Below, piece after piece: positions 1-10,789 of a DNA stretch of 64,000 nucleotides. Within the stretch, counting starts at the first letter, position 1. Each line of letters starts with the position of its first letter. Under the pieces are notes generated by a model that was not told the origin of the DNA, searched no databases, and was given only the letters and a program-made list of their open reading frames with translations. The DNA is from Cupriavidus nantongensis (GTDB lineage Bacteria; Pseudomonadota; Gammaproteobacteria; Burkholderiales; Burkholderiaceae). A program made the translations under genes and the position numbers. Location: contig NZ_CP014844.1 in assembly GCF_001598055.1 (NCBI RefSeq), positions 682,001 to 746,000 of the forward strand. The letters run 5' to 3'.

Positions 1-794
1 CGCTGGCGCGCCTGTGCGAAAAGGTGCTGCCCGGGCGCAATACCGGCGACAGCCAGGTCACGCCGCGCCATCTCGATACCGCCGCGCTGTCGACGCCCAC
101 GCTGGCGCTGTCCAACGCCGCGCGCGAGGTGCTGCGCATCGGCGACCGCATCGAGCAGATGCTCGACAACATGCTGCGCGTGCTGCGTACCAACGACGCC
201 AAGCTGGCCACCGCCACCTGCCGCATCGACAACGAGGTCGACGACCTCTACACCGCGATCAAGCTCTACCTGACCCGCATCAGCCTGGAAGCGCTGGACG
301 AGCGCGACGGCCAGCGCTGGACCGAGATCATCTCGCTCACCATCAACCTCGAACACGCGGGCGATATCATCGAGCGCATCCTGCTCGATACCAAGGACAA
401 GAAGATCGCCCACAACCTGATGTTCTCCGAGGCCGGCATGCAGGAGATCGCCGAGATGCACGCGCGCCTGGTCGCCAACCTGCGGCTGGGTTTGTCGGTG
501 TTTCTCAATGGCGACCTGAAGAGCGCGCAGGCGCTGATGGCGGAGAAGGCCAACTTCCGCGAACTGGAGCGCAAGTACGCACGCACCCATTTGCAGCGCG
601 TGGCGGTCCAGACCGCGGAGAGCATCGAGACCAGCTCGCTGCACCTGGACGTGATCAGCGAACTGAAGCGGCTGAACTCGCTGTTCTGCGCTACCGCCTA
701 TCCGGTGCTGGAGCAGGCCGGCGTGCTCAACCGCAGCCGCATGAAGGAAGATGATGTGACGCCGGTCTCGACCGTGCAGGCGGCGCGGCCCTGA
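1..794 (+). CDS. Na/Pi cotransporter family protein, C-terminal part (5' end outside window)
   Basis: The reading frame is open from base 3 and ends with TGA at 792-794, so only about the last 263 residues are visible. They are almost entirely helical and amphipathic and look like the PhoU-like helical bundle that follows the membrane part in NptA/YjbB-type sodium/phosphate cotransporters (phrases such as EVLRIGDRIEQMLDNMLRVL and NLEHAGDIIERILLD). In that family the soluble domain sits in the cytoplasm and probably tunes phosphate transport. The membrane segments must lie left of the window. A GTG at 24 would give a 256-residue product, but the frame continues upstream without a stop, so I treat it as a partial gene. 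A stand-alone PhoU-like protein is the alternative. Confidence 0.72.
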   Translation, partial: LARLCEKVLPGRNTGDSQVTPRHLDTAALSTPTLALSNAAREVLRIGDRIEQMLDNMLRVLRTNDAKLATATCRIDNEVDDLYTAIKLYLTRISLEALDERDGQRWTEIISLTINLEHAGDIIERILLDTKDKKIAHNLMFSEAGMQEIAEMHARLVANLRLGLSVFLNGDLKSAQALMAEKANFRELERKYARTHLQRVAVQTAESIETSSLHLDVISELKRLNSLFCATAYPVLEQAGVLNRSRMKEDDVTPVSTVQAARP

Positions 795-803
795 AAGAAG
801 CGG

Positions 804-1289
804 CTACAGCTTGTAGCCAAACTTCCGCAGCAACGCCTTTCGTTCTGCCACATCGGCCTCGGTCTCGATCCCCACCGGCGAGGCGCCGTCGATCACTGCC
901 ACCACGCCGCGGCCGGCATCGGTCTGCGCGATGATCACTTGGGTCGGGTTCGCGGTGGCGCAATAGATCCGGCAAACCTCCGGCACGGCGCGCACCGCGC
1001 CCAGCACGTTCACCGGGAAGAAGCCGTCGCCGAGGAAGATCAGGAAGCTGTGCCCGGCGCCGATGGCGCGCGCGTTTTCGCAGGCCATGTCGATCAGGTG
1101 CTCGTCGGTGCCCGACCAGCGCACCAGCCGCTTGCCCGACGCCTCGCAGAACGCCAGCCCGAAGCGGATGCCGGGCACCGTGCCGACCAGCGCCTCGTGC
1201 AGGTCTTCCACGGTCTTGATGAAGTGCGACTGGCCGAAGATAAAGTTGGTGGCTTCCGGCTTGGTAACCGGTACGACCGTCAGTTCCAT
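804..1289 (-). CDS. adenosine-specific kinase family protein (PF04008-like)
   Basis: 161 residues, the whole length of the small adenosine_kin family. Recognisable blocks are the start MELTVVPV, FGLAFCEASGKRLVRWSGTDEHLI, the glycine-bearing FLIFLGDGFFPVNVLGAVRAVPEVCRIYCATANP region, and a hydrophobic strand followed by GVVAVIDGASPVGIE near the end. The family takes its name from structural work on archaeal members; its physiological reaction is poorly established. The gene converges with the Na/Pi cotransporter gene (9-base gap). The start ATG is followed directly by the conserved N-terminal strand, so I kept it. No signal peptide or membrane segment is visible. Confident on family, low on function. 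Confidence 0.8.
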   Translation of the reverse strand: MELTVVPVTKPEATNFIFGQSHFIKTVEDLHEALVGTVPGIRFGLAFCEASGKRLVRWSGTDEHLIDMACENARAIGAGHSFLIFLGDGFFPVNVLGAVRAVPEVCRIYCATANPTQVIIAQTDAGRGVVAVIDGASPVGIETEADVAERKALLRKFGYKL

Positions 1290-1403
1290 GGCGTGGCTCC
1301 TGTGCGATGGGTGTCGCTGTCCGCTTCATGGTAGGGCGCGAGGTAGCGAAAGCAAGCCGGCGCCTGCTATACCGGATGGGTTGGCCCACCACCGGAGCCG
1401 CCC

Positions 1404-1997
1404 ATGCCAGCCTTTTGCAGATGGCTTGCCGTGCTTGCCATCGTCCCGACGCTTGCTGCCGCGCAGGTCGCTCCGGCATCACAGCGCGAGGCCGCGCTGA
1501 CCGAGCTGCGGCACCCCAATGTCGTGGTGGTCTTGCGCCATGCCAGCGCGCCGGGCGTGGGCGACCCGCCCGGCTTCCGGCTGGCGGATTGCGCCACCCA
1601 GCGCAATCTCGACGCGCGCGGGCGCGAGCAGGCGGTGCGGCTGGGCGCGGGCTGGAAGGCGGCCGGCTTCCGGCCGACGCAGGTGTGGAGCAGCGCCTGG
1701 TGCCGCTGCCAGGACACCGCGCGTCTGATCGGGCTGGGACCGGTGCAGGTGCAGCCGCTGCTCAACTCATTCTTCGGCGCCGATGCGCAGCGCCGCGACG
1801 CGCAGGTCGCGCAGCTGTCGCGGCTGATCGACGGTCTCGACCCCCGCGGCGGGCCTTACCTGATGGTCACGCACCAGGTGGTTATCACCGCGCTGACCGG
1901 GCACGGTGCCGACAGCGGTGGTGGCGTGGTGATCGAGTTGCCGCAGGGCCAAACGGCTCGGCGCACGCGGGTGCTCCCGGCCGCTGGGCTGGACTAA
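1404..1997 (+). CDS. secreted histidine phosphatase superfamily protein
   Basis: 197 residues. Residues 1-21 form a signal peptide (hydrophobic WLAVLAIVPTLAAAQ with an AAAQ cleavage site). The mature part has the phosphoglycerate-mutase-like catalytic block VVVVLRHASAPG, in which the RH pair carries the phosphorylated histidine; the usual RHG is RHA here. A second-histidine block, YLMVTHQVVITALTG, lies near the C-terminus, and WSSAWCRCQDTARL matches the 'S.a.R..qTA' segment. It is therefore probably a periplasmic phosphatase of unknown substrate (SixA-like size, but exported). Its TAA stop overlaps the stop of the next, convergent gene by 3 bases. Confidence 0.82.
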   Translation: MPAFCRWLAVLAIVPTLAAAQVAPASQREAALTELRHPNVVVVLRHASAPGVGDPPGFRLADCATQRNLDARGREQAVRLGAGWKAAGFRPTQVWSSAWCRCQDTARLIGLGPVQVQPLLNSFFGADAQRRDAQVAQLSRLIDGLDPRGGPYLMVTHQVVITALTGHGADSGGGVVIELPQGQTARRTRVLPAAGLD

Positions 1998-2410
1998 TGT
2001 GGGACAGCGTTGGTCTCACCCGGTGCCACGCTCCGCCTCTGCGGGATAAGGGAGGGGGCCTTCTCCAGCTCGGTGTCGGGAGAGAGGATGCGCAGGCTCT
2101 GATCCTTTGGAATGTACGCGCCAGAGAAGCCCGGCGTGGAAGGATCGATAGAACTACAGACGATCCCGTCGAATGTCTTTGGGCCTAGCGTCACATCGCC
2201 TTCGTTGGTAATGTCCACCGCACCGTGCAGCTGGCACCAGCGCGCGTGGCGCTCATTGGCTTCAGGCAGTTGTTGCGATCGCAAGATGGTCCGCGAGCCA
2301 TCTGCATTGTGGATCGCATTGTCGGGCGCATTCTGCGCAAGGGCAGGGCCCATGCTTGCCGCGACCGCAAGCGCGGTGGTCCGGATCGCATGCCGCATTC
2401 GTCTTGGCAT
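1994..2410 (-). CDS. small secreted protein of unknown function
   Basis: 138 residues from the ATG at 2408-2410, preceded by a GAGGAG ribosome-binding site; a longer in-frame opening up to 2551 has no such site and would bury the signal peptide. MPRRMRHAIRTTALAVAASMGPALAQ is a signal peptide with cleavage near ALA-Q. The mature part has no family I recognise; it has two cysteines (in RWCQLHG and IVCSS) that could form a disulphide. It converges on the histidine phosphatase gene, sharing the stop-codon bases. Function unknown. Confidence 0.62.
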   Translation of the reverse strand: MPRRMRHAIRTTALAVAASMGPALAQNAPDNAIHNADGSRTILRSQQLPEANERHARWCQLHGAVDITNEGDVTLGPKTFDGIVCSSIDPSTPGFSGAYIPKDQSLRILSPDTELEKAPSLIPQRRSVAPGETNAVPH

Positions 2411-2596
2411 CGGCGTCTCCTCGTCGCTCAGTAGAAGAAGGACGTGGTGGTCACGTCCATGATCTACGTTAGGAGAGGGCGCCTGCGCGGAAGCCATCAA
2501 CTTAACCACAGCTTGATGCAAGGCAACTAAGACAACCACTGATGCAGGCAAGTCGCCACGATTCTTCCCCGCGCCTCACCGAAAATTCCGAAGGCC

Positions 2597-5458
<2,862 letters not shown>

Positions 5459-5570
5459 ATGCCGAAAAGTCGTCGCCAGGCGGGCCGCCCCGGCCGGAAT
5501 GCGCGCCCGGGCGCACCTCTCGGGGGCAGCCGGCATGGCCAGGTGACCCGGGAAGCGCGAAGGAGCAAAC

Positions 5571-5586
5571 CTGTTAATATACCCAA
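5571..5586. promoter_or_regulatory. possible degenerate LexA (SOS) box between uvrA and the MFS gene
   Basis: CTGT followed by the AT-rich spacer TAATATAC sits in the uvrA/MFS divergent region, with the layout of the CTGT-N8-ACAG LexA site of many proteobacteria. The right half is CCAA rather than ACAG, so only one half-site is good. The AT-rich stretch could equally be the -10 region of the uvrA promoter. Position upstream of a classic SOS gene is the main support. Confidence 0.25.
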
Positions 5587-5684
5587 CTTCGGTTTCCGGG
5601 GTTGTCCGGCCACCAGCGGACCCGACCATTGCCGCCCAACGGCAACCAGCCCGACCCCGAATCCCACACGATCCCACGATCGCA

Positions 5685-6959
5685 ATGCCGTCGATCCCTT
5701 CTTCTGCCCCGGAAACTTCCCCGGACACTTCCCCGGAAAGGGGTGCCGCCGACACACCCCAGGCCCCCGCGCGCGAACGCATGACGCGCGCCGAACTGCG
5801 CGCCGCGGTGTCGCTGGCCAGCATCTTTGCGCTGCGCATGCTGGGCCTGTTCCTGATCCTGCCGGTCTTTGCCGAATACGCCCGCAGCCTGCCCGATGGG
5901 CAGGATGCCCAGCGCGTTGGCCTGGCCATGGGCATCTACGGCCTGATGCAGGCGTTCCTGCACATCCCGCTGGGCTGGCTGTCGGACCGCGTCGGGCGCA
6001 AGCCGGTGATGGTGGGCGGGCTGCTGCTGTTTATCGCCGGCGGCCTGGTGGCGGCGTTTTCCGACACGCTGTCCGGCATCATCGCCGGGCGTGCGCTGCA
6101 GGGCATGGGCGCGATCTCCGCCGCCATCACCGCCTGCATCGCCGACCTGACCCGCGAGCGCCATCGCACCAAGGCCATGGCGATGGTGGGCGGCAGCATC
6201 GGGCTGACCTTTGCGCTGTCGCTGGTGATTGCCTCGCCGCTGCTGCACAGCATCGGCATGTCCGGCATCTTCGGGCTGATGTCGGTGCTGGGGCTGGTCG
6301 CCATCGGCGTCACCGTGTTCCTGGTGCCGACCCCGCCGCCGCCGCACCCGGTGCGGCTGCCGTTCCGCAAGGTGCTGCTCAACGGCGACCTGGCGCGGCT
6401 CAATGTCGGCGTGCTGGCGCTGCACGCGTCGCAGGTGGCGATGTTCATGGTGGTGCCGGCGATGCTGGCCGACGCCGGCATGCCGCTGAACCAGCACTGG
6501 AAGGTCTACCTGCCGGTGGTGCTGGTGTCGTTCGTGCTGATGCTGGGACCGATGATGGCGGCCGAGCGCTACGGCCGCGTGCGCCCGGTGCTGCTGGGCG
6601 CGGTCGCGCTGATGACCGCGGTGCAGCTGCTGTTTGCCGCCGTCCACGGGCTGTGGGCGATCGTCGGGGTCTTGCTGCTGTTCTTCGTCGCCTTCAACGT
6701 GCTGGAGGCGATGCAGCCTTCGCTGGTGTCGCGCTACGCCGCGGCCGCGCGCGGCGCGGCGCTCGGGGTCTACAACACCACCCAGGCGCTGGGCCTGTTC
6801 CTGGGCGGTGCCGCGGGCGGCTGGCTGCTCCAGCACGAGGGCCGCAGTGCCGTGTTCGTCGGCTGCGCGGCGGTGCTGTTGCTGTGGCTTATAATCGCCT
6901 GGAGCATGAAGGCGCCGCCGGCGCGCGGGCAGGAAGCCGCACCGGCGACCGCGGCCTGA
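5685..6959 (+). CDS. MFS transporter (YajR/drug:proton antiporter type)
   Basis: 424 residues with about 12 membrane helices. Helix 1 is [21 protein letters not shown], and the MFS motif A between helices 2 and 3 is intact: [11 protein letters not shown] at residues 97-107. FLIL and motif-C-like [19 protein letters not shown] follow. No C-terminal ferredoxin-like YAM domain is present, unlike E. coli YajR. The first 32 residues are Pro/Ser/Thr-rich and not conserved-looking; ATG 5781 (MTRAELRAA) is a credible alternative start and neither has a strong ribosome-binding site. It lies between uvrA and ssb, an arrangement I associate with Cupriavidus/Ralstonia/Burkholderia. Substrate unknown. Confidence 0.88.
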   Translation: MPSIPSSAPETSPDTSPERGAADTPQAPARERMTRAELRAAVSLASIFALRMLGLFLILPVFAEYARSLPDGQDAQRVGLAMGIYGLMQAFLHIPLGWLSDRVGRKPVMVGGLLLFIAGGLVAAFSDTLSGIIAGRALQGMGAISAAITACIADLTRERHRTKAMAMVGGSIGLTFALSLVIASPLLHSIGMSGIFGLMSVLGLVAIGVTVFLVPTPPPPHPVRLPFRKVLLNGDLARLNVGVLALHASQVAMFMVVPAMLADAGMPLNQHWKVYLPVVLVSFVLMLGPMMAAERYGRVRPVLLGAVALMTAVQLLFAAVHGLWAIVGVLLLFFVAFNVLEAMQPSLVSRYAAAARGAALGVYNTTQALGLFLGGAAGGWLLQHEGRSAVFVGCAAVLLLWLIIAWSMKAPPARGQEAAPATAA

Positions 6960-7171
6960 GCCGGCGCCTGGTTTCGCATCATTTGGTAAAGCATTTGGGC
7001 TGGAAAGCGGCCTAGTATCATCGCGCCACCCGGCATCCTGGCGGGGGCGCGATGTTCGTTTACGTCGCCGCCGTATCGGATCAAACTACAGCGTTACCCT
7101 GCAACCCGCTTTCACCGTCATCGTATTGCCACGCTTTTCAACACCGCGCGTGGCTTTTGGAGAACATTCAC

Positions 7172-7702
7172 ATGGCATCGGTCAACAAAGTCATTCTCGT
7201 CGGCAACCTCGGCGCAGACCCCGAAACGCGCTACATGCCCAGCGGCGACGCCGTCACCAACCTGCGCCTGGCCACCACCGACCGCTACAAGGACAAGCAG
7301 TCCGGCGAGATGAAGGAAGCCACCGAATGGCACCGCGTGGCGATGTTCGGCAAGCTGGCCGAAATCGCCGCCCAGTACCTGCGCAAGGGCTCGTCGGTCT
7401 ATATCGAAGGCCGCATCCGCACCCGCAAGTGGCAGGACCAGTCCGGCCAGGACAAGTACTCCACCGAGATCGTTGCCGACCAGATGCAGATGCTGGGTTC
7501 GCGCCAGGGCAGCGGTGGTGGTGGCGGTGATGAAGGCGGTTACGGTGGCGGCGGCGGTGGTTACAGCCGCGAAGCGTCGGGCGGCGGCTACGGCGGCGGC
7601 CGTGGTGCCCAGGGCGGTGGCCAGCAGGGCGGCGCGGCACGTCGTCCGCAGCAGCCGGCGTCGAATGGCTTCGAGGATATGGACGACGATATTCCGTTCT
7701 GA
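7172..7702 (+). CDS. ssb: single-stranded DNA-binding protein
   Basis: 176 residues. The start ATG is preceded by GGAGAA at a 7-base gap; upstream in-frame sequence to 7052 is not SSB-like. Residues 1-110 are the OB fold ([20 protein letters not shown], then [19 protein letters not shown] and [20 protein letters not shown]). An intrinsically disordered linker of Gly/Gln/Arg/Tyr follows, and the acidic tip MDDDIPF, which docks SSB partner proteins (RecO, PriA, exonuclease I, Pol III chi), closes the protein. It coats single-stranded DNA as a tetramer in replication and repair. It is followed immediately by a strong terminator, so transcription ends here. Confidence 0.98.
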   Translation: MASVNKVILVGNLGADPETRYMPSGDAVTNLRLATTDRYKDKQSGEMKEATEWHRVAMFGKLAEIAAQYLRKGSSVYIEGRIRTRKWQDQSGQDKYSTEIVADQMQMLGSRQGSGGGGGDEGGYGGGGGGYSREASGGGYGGGRGAQGGGQQGGAARRPQQPASNGFEDMDDDIPF

Positions 7703-7730
7703 TCCCGAGTCGTCAATACCCGTAGCAATC

Positions 7731-7761
7731 CGCCCCGCCACCGAGCGGGGCGTTCTTTTTT
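7731..7761 (+). terminator. Rho-independent terminator of ssb
   Basis: An 8-bp perfect stem CGCCCCGC/GCGGGGCG with a 6-base loop is followed by TTCTTTTTT, 28 bases after the ssb stop codon. It also separates ssb from the convergent diguanylate cyclase gene. Confidence 0.92.
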
Positions 7762-7772
7762 GCATCGCCGCT

Positions 7773-8945
7773 TCACACCAGCGCCGGCAAGCCGGCCTCA
7801 CGCTCCCACTCGACGCAGTTGCGACCGTTGTTCTTGGCCGCGTACAGCACGTTGTCCGCGCGCATCAGCAGCGCTTCCAGGTCTTCGCCCGGCCGCAGCG
7901 TGGCCACGCCGAAGCTGGCGGTGACGTTGCGCATGCCTGGCAGGGCCTCCATGCTGGTCTGCTCGAGCGTTTCGCGCAGGCGCTCGGCCAGCTGCAGCGC
8001 CGCTTCGTGCGGGGTGTCGGGCAACAGCACGACGAATTCCTCGCCGCCCAGGCGTGCGGCGATATCGCGGCGGCGGATGCCCGCGGCGATGATGCGGCCG
8101 ACCTGCGCCAGCACCGCATCGCCGGCGCTGTGGCCGTAGTTGTCGTTGATGAACTTGAAGAAGTCCAGGTCGCACAGCAGCACGCTCAGCGCCTCGCCCG
8201 GGCGCGGCGGGATCTGGCGCGCGGCCAGGGTCTCGAGGCTGCGGCGCGTGTGCAGCTGGGTCAGCGGGTCGGTATCGCGTTCGTGGCGCAGGTCGTCGAT
8301 CACGTCCTGCGCGGTCGCCGCCAGCAATGCCAGCCCCAGCGCCAGCAGCAGCAGGGCCAGCGTGGCCTGCAGCCATAGCCAGTAGGCGACGGGCGGCAGC
8401 GCGGCGGCATCGTGCGCCGCCGCAGGCGCCAGCGCCAGCAGCGTGCGCGGCAGGAACTGCAGCGCGAACACCAGGTACAGCCAGAACAGCACCCGGTCGA
8501 CGGTGCGGCCGGTGCGCAGCCGCGCCAGCGGCGCGACCCCCGTCAGCAGGATCAGCGCGATGCCGACGTTCATGACGTAGATGCGCGCGACCAGGCTCGG
8601 ATACACCAGGTCGAACCACGCCACCATGCCGAACAGGGCGAGCGGCAGCGCCACCGCCGCGCAGCGGTCGGGGCGCGCGCCGATGCGGGCCAGCATGCCG
8701 CGCAGCAGCAGCACCGCGCTGCCCAGGTAGAGCGCGCCGGTGACGGTGGCGGTGCCGCCGCCGCCGCGCGGCGGCCACAGGACCTGCAGGCCGATGGCCG
8801 CTGCCGCCAGCAGGTAGCAGGCGCCCATCTGCAGCAGGTGGGGCCGCGTGCGCTCGTGATGCCACGCAAACACGAAGCAGAGGGCAAGCAGCAAGGCAAT
8901 GGCGGGATTGACCAGTGCCAGGAATAGACCGGCATCGTGCAACAC
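7773..8945 (-). CDS. membrane-bound diguanylate cyclase (GGDEF)
   Basis: 390 residues from the GTG at 8943-8945, chosen because AGGGGAC lies just upstream and the first membrane helix starts at once; the frame is open to 9131 but that extension is charged and not conserved-looking. Residues 5-212 hold about seven hydrophobic helices, an integral sensor domain without a recognisable ligand motif. Residues 225-380 are a GGDEF domain: DTDPLTQLHTRRSL, metal-binding DLDFFKFINDNYGHSAGD, active site GGEEF at 300-304, and inhibitory-site RRRD at 291-294, five residues upstream. It should make cyclic di-GMP and be product-inhibited. No EAL domain. It converges with ssb. Confidence 0.9.
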   Translation of the reverse strand: MLHDAGLFLALVNPAIALLLALCFVFAWHHERTRPHLLQMGACYLLAAAAIGLQVLWPPRGGGGTATVTGALYLGSAVLLLRGMLARIGARPDRCAAVALPLALFGMVAWFDLVYPSLVARIYVMNVGIALILLTGVAPLARLRTGRTVDRVLFWLYLVFALQFLPRTLLALAPAAAHDAAALPPVAYWLWLQATLALLLLALGLALLAATAQDVIDDLRHERDTDPLTQLHTRRSLETLAARQIPPRPGEALSVLLCDLDFFKFINDNYGHSAGDAVLAQVGRIIAAGIRRRDIAARLGGEEFVVLLPDTPHEAALQLAERLRETLEQTSMEALPGMRNVTASFGVATLRPGEDLEALLMRADNVLYAAKNNGRNCVEWEREAGLPALV

Positions 8946-9348
8946 GGAAAGTCCCCTGTCTTGGTGTTCTCTGGCAGGGAATGAGGCCCGCGGTGCGATG
9001 CGCGTGAAAATGCGCAAGCCAGTGAACATGGAAAGCGGCATGCGCCCGCGCGGGCGCGGCGTCGCGCCGTGGGCGGGGCTTGCAGTGCGGCCGGGGCAGT
9101 CAATGAGCCGGGCGGCAACTGCTGGTAACAAATTGTTTCTGTGTCAGCATTCTAGACACGGGTGGCGCCTGAGGCGCCCCCCCGAATGGGGGCCGGACCG
9201 GCAAACAATTGTGAACAAGCGCGCCGGCATTTGCTCCCGGGCAAGGCGCCGCGGCGCCGGATGCCCGCTTGGCAGCATTTGTGACTAATCTGGTAGATGC
9301 TGTCGGATCCTCCGGCAGTTCGGTTTTCCCGTACGCAAGGAGATCACG

Positions 9349-9687
9349 ATGAAGACCAAGAAAGCGATGCCAGTGTTGGTGCTGGCGGCAAGCGTGCTGG
9401 CGGCGCCGTTCGCGATGGCGCAGGGCGGTGCCAGGTCCAGGCCGATGACCGAACCCATGCCCGCGTCCGCGCCGATGGCGCAAAGCTCGCCTTATATGCA
9501 GGTGCAGCAGTGGAAGAAGGGTGACCGGCTGCCCACCGAGTTCCGGGACCGCCAGTATGTGATCGACGACTACAAGCAGTACAACCTGCCTGCGCCGCGC
9601 AAGGGCACGCGCTGGGTCGGGATCGGCGCCGAGTATTACCTGGTGGCGCCCAACGGCGTGATCCAGCAGGTCGGGTCGGGCTCCTGA
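9349..9687 (+). CDS. RcnB-family periplasmic protein
   Basis: 112 residues with a strong AAGGAGAT ribosome-binding site. Residues 1-24 are a signal peptide (KKAMPVLVLAASVLAAPFAMAQ). The mature part has a low-complexity Pro/Met/Ser stretch, then WKKGDRLPTEFRDRQYVIDDYKQYNLPAPRKGTRWV followed by the tail GAEYYLVAPNGVIQQV. That 'G..LP..yr...y.v.dy....L..PP.G..Wv....dylLv....G.I' pattern is the RcnB (nickel/cobalt homeostasis) family. Family function is established only for E. coli RcnB; metal specificity here is unknown. It is followed by a strong terminator. Confidence 0.8.
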   Translation: MKTKKAMPVLVLAASVLAAPFAMAQGGARSRPMTEPMPASAPMAQSSPYMQVQQWKKGDRLPTEFRDRQYVIDDYKQYNLPAPRKGTRWVGIGAEYYLVAPNGVIQQVGSGS

Positions 9688-9701
9688 GGCCGGAAAAACT
9701 G

Positions 9702-9737
9702 AAAACCGCCACGCCCTCGCCGCGTGGCGGTTTTCTT
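9702..9737. terminator. bidirectional Rho-independent terminator
   Basis: A perfect 12-bp stem AAAACCGCCACG/CGTGGCGGTTTT closes a 9-base loop. The A-run on one side and T-run on the other let it act for both the RcnB-like gene (rightward) and the convergent small gene (leftward). Confidence 0.92.
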
Positions 9738-9754
9738 GCGGCCGGCAGCGGCGG

Positions 9755-10003
9755 TCAGATACCCAGGATCTTCTTCGCCTCGAGCAGCGACTTCATCGAT
9801 TCATCATGCTTGCCGGCCTTGTGATAGGCCTCGCCGTCGGCGCGCAGCTTGGAGACCCTGGCGGCGTCCTCGGTCGAGAGCTTGGGGTTGGTCGACAGCT
9901 TGGCATCGATGGCCTTCATCTCGTTGGGACAGTTATGGGCGTATGCCATGCCGGTGGCGCCGCACAGCACGATGGCCGTGACGATGGGAAGGTACTTGCG
10001 CAC
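9755..10003 (-). CDS. small secreted helical protein of unknown function
   Basis: 82 residues from the GTG at 10001-10003, which has GGAG six bases upstream; a GTG 12 bases earlier is in frame but lies within that ribosome-binding site. MRKYLPIVTAIVLCGATGMAYAH is a signal peptide with cleavage at AYA-H. The mature part (NCPNEMKAIDAKL, DAARVSKLRADGEAYHKAGKHDESMKSLLEAKKILGI) is an amphipathic two-helix segment resembling a single TPR-like hairpin, with one cysteine. No family recognised. It ends at the shared bidirectional terminator. Confidence 0.72.
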   Translation of the reverse strand: MRKYLPIVTAIVLCGATGMAYAHNCPNEMKAIDAKLSTNPKLSTEDAARVSKLRADGEAYHKAGKHDESMKSLLEAKKILGI

Positions 10004-10181
10004 AGTGGCCTCCACGCAGGACGGTTGGAGTCTTCAGCATAGTGCATGGCACTGCCTCACGTAGCGCGTGCCGGTTTTCCGCGGCGCCTTCCGGTGTTAT
10101 TTTCAAGGGCGTCATGTTTTTGCCCGGCCCGATCCGTACCATCCCGATTGCACTGACGCCATACGGGAGCGCCCCCTGCGC

Positions 10182-10679
10182 ATGGAAACCTCCGCCGAAC
10201 ATTATTCGCTGGCCCTGCTGTGCACCGCCGTGCTGACCGTGACGGTGGTTGGCATCCACTACGAGGCGCTGCGCCTGCTGTCCGGGATGCATCCGCGGCG
10301 CTGGAGCGGGCGCATGAATATCGGCGTGCTGATCGTCTGCATCATCCTGGTCCATTGCCTCGAGGCGCTGGTGTTCGCCGCGGGTTTCTGGTTTGCCGAC
10401 CGCGTGCTGGGGCTGGGCGGACTGGCCGGGGTCGCGGTGCCCGGGGTCGAGGCCGCGCCCGCACCGGGCGTGCTGGTCTACGCCTACTTCGCGCTGGAGA
10501 CCTTTACCACCCAGAGCCTGGGCGATATCGTGCCGGTGGGCGCCAGCCGCCTGATCGCCAGTATCGAGCCGCTGGTCGGCCTGATCCTGATCGGCTGGTC
10601 CACCTCGTTCACCTATGTCATGATGCGCCGCGACTGGGAACTGGAGCGCGAGGAGGGCGGCGAGCGTCGCCGCGGCTAG
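10182..10679 (+). CDS. ion-channel-like membrane protein with a single pore loop
   Basis: 165 residues from ATG 10182; the frame is open to 10068 but the extra N-terminus is not membrane-like. Helices are YSLALLCTAVLTVTVVGI, IGVLIVCIILVHCLEALVFAAGFWFA, a pore-helix and loop YAYFALETFTTQSLGDIVPVG, and IEPLVGLILIGWSTSFTYVMM. The arrangement (pore helix, TT..GD, then an outer helix) matches the bacterial Ion_trans_2 potassium-channel pore, but the canonical T-x-G-Y-G-D filter reads T-Q-S-L-G-D. It could conduct another ion or be non-selective. The C-terminus is short and charged with no RCK domain. No operon partner is obvious. Confidence 0.72.
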   Translation: METSAEHYSLALLCTAVLTVTVVGIHYEALRLLSGMHPRRWSGRMNIGVLIVCIILVHCLEALVFAAGFWFADRVLGLGGLAGVAVPGVEAAPAPGVLVYAYFALETFTTQSLGDIVPVGASRLIASIEPLVGLILIGWSTSFTYVMMRRDWELEREEGGERRRG

Positions 10680-10789
10680 CGCCTGACGGCATCGTTCCGG
10701 CTTCCTCAGCGCATTGCGTCTGTGCTCGAACCACCGGCCGCGCCCCCGGCAACAATGGGCGGCCCACAACAAAAAGGGGATACGCGGAC

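Noticed and set aside
6889..6896. TATAAT word as a promoter for ssb
   Set aside because: It lies inside the 3' coding part of the MFS gene and has no -35 at suitable spacing; ssb is 275 bases downstream.
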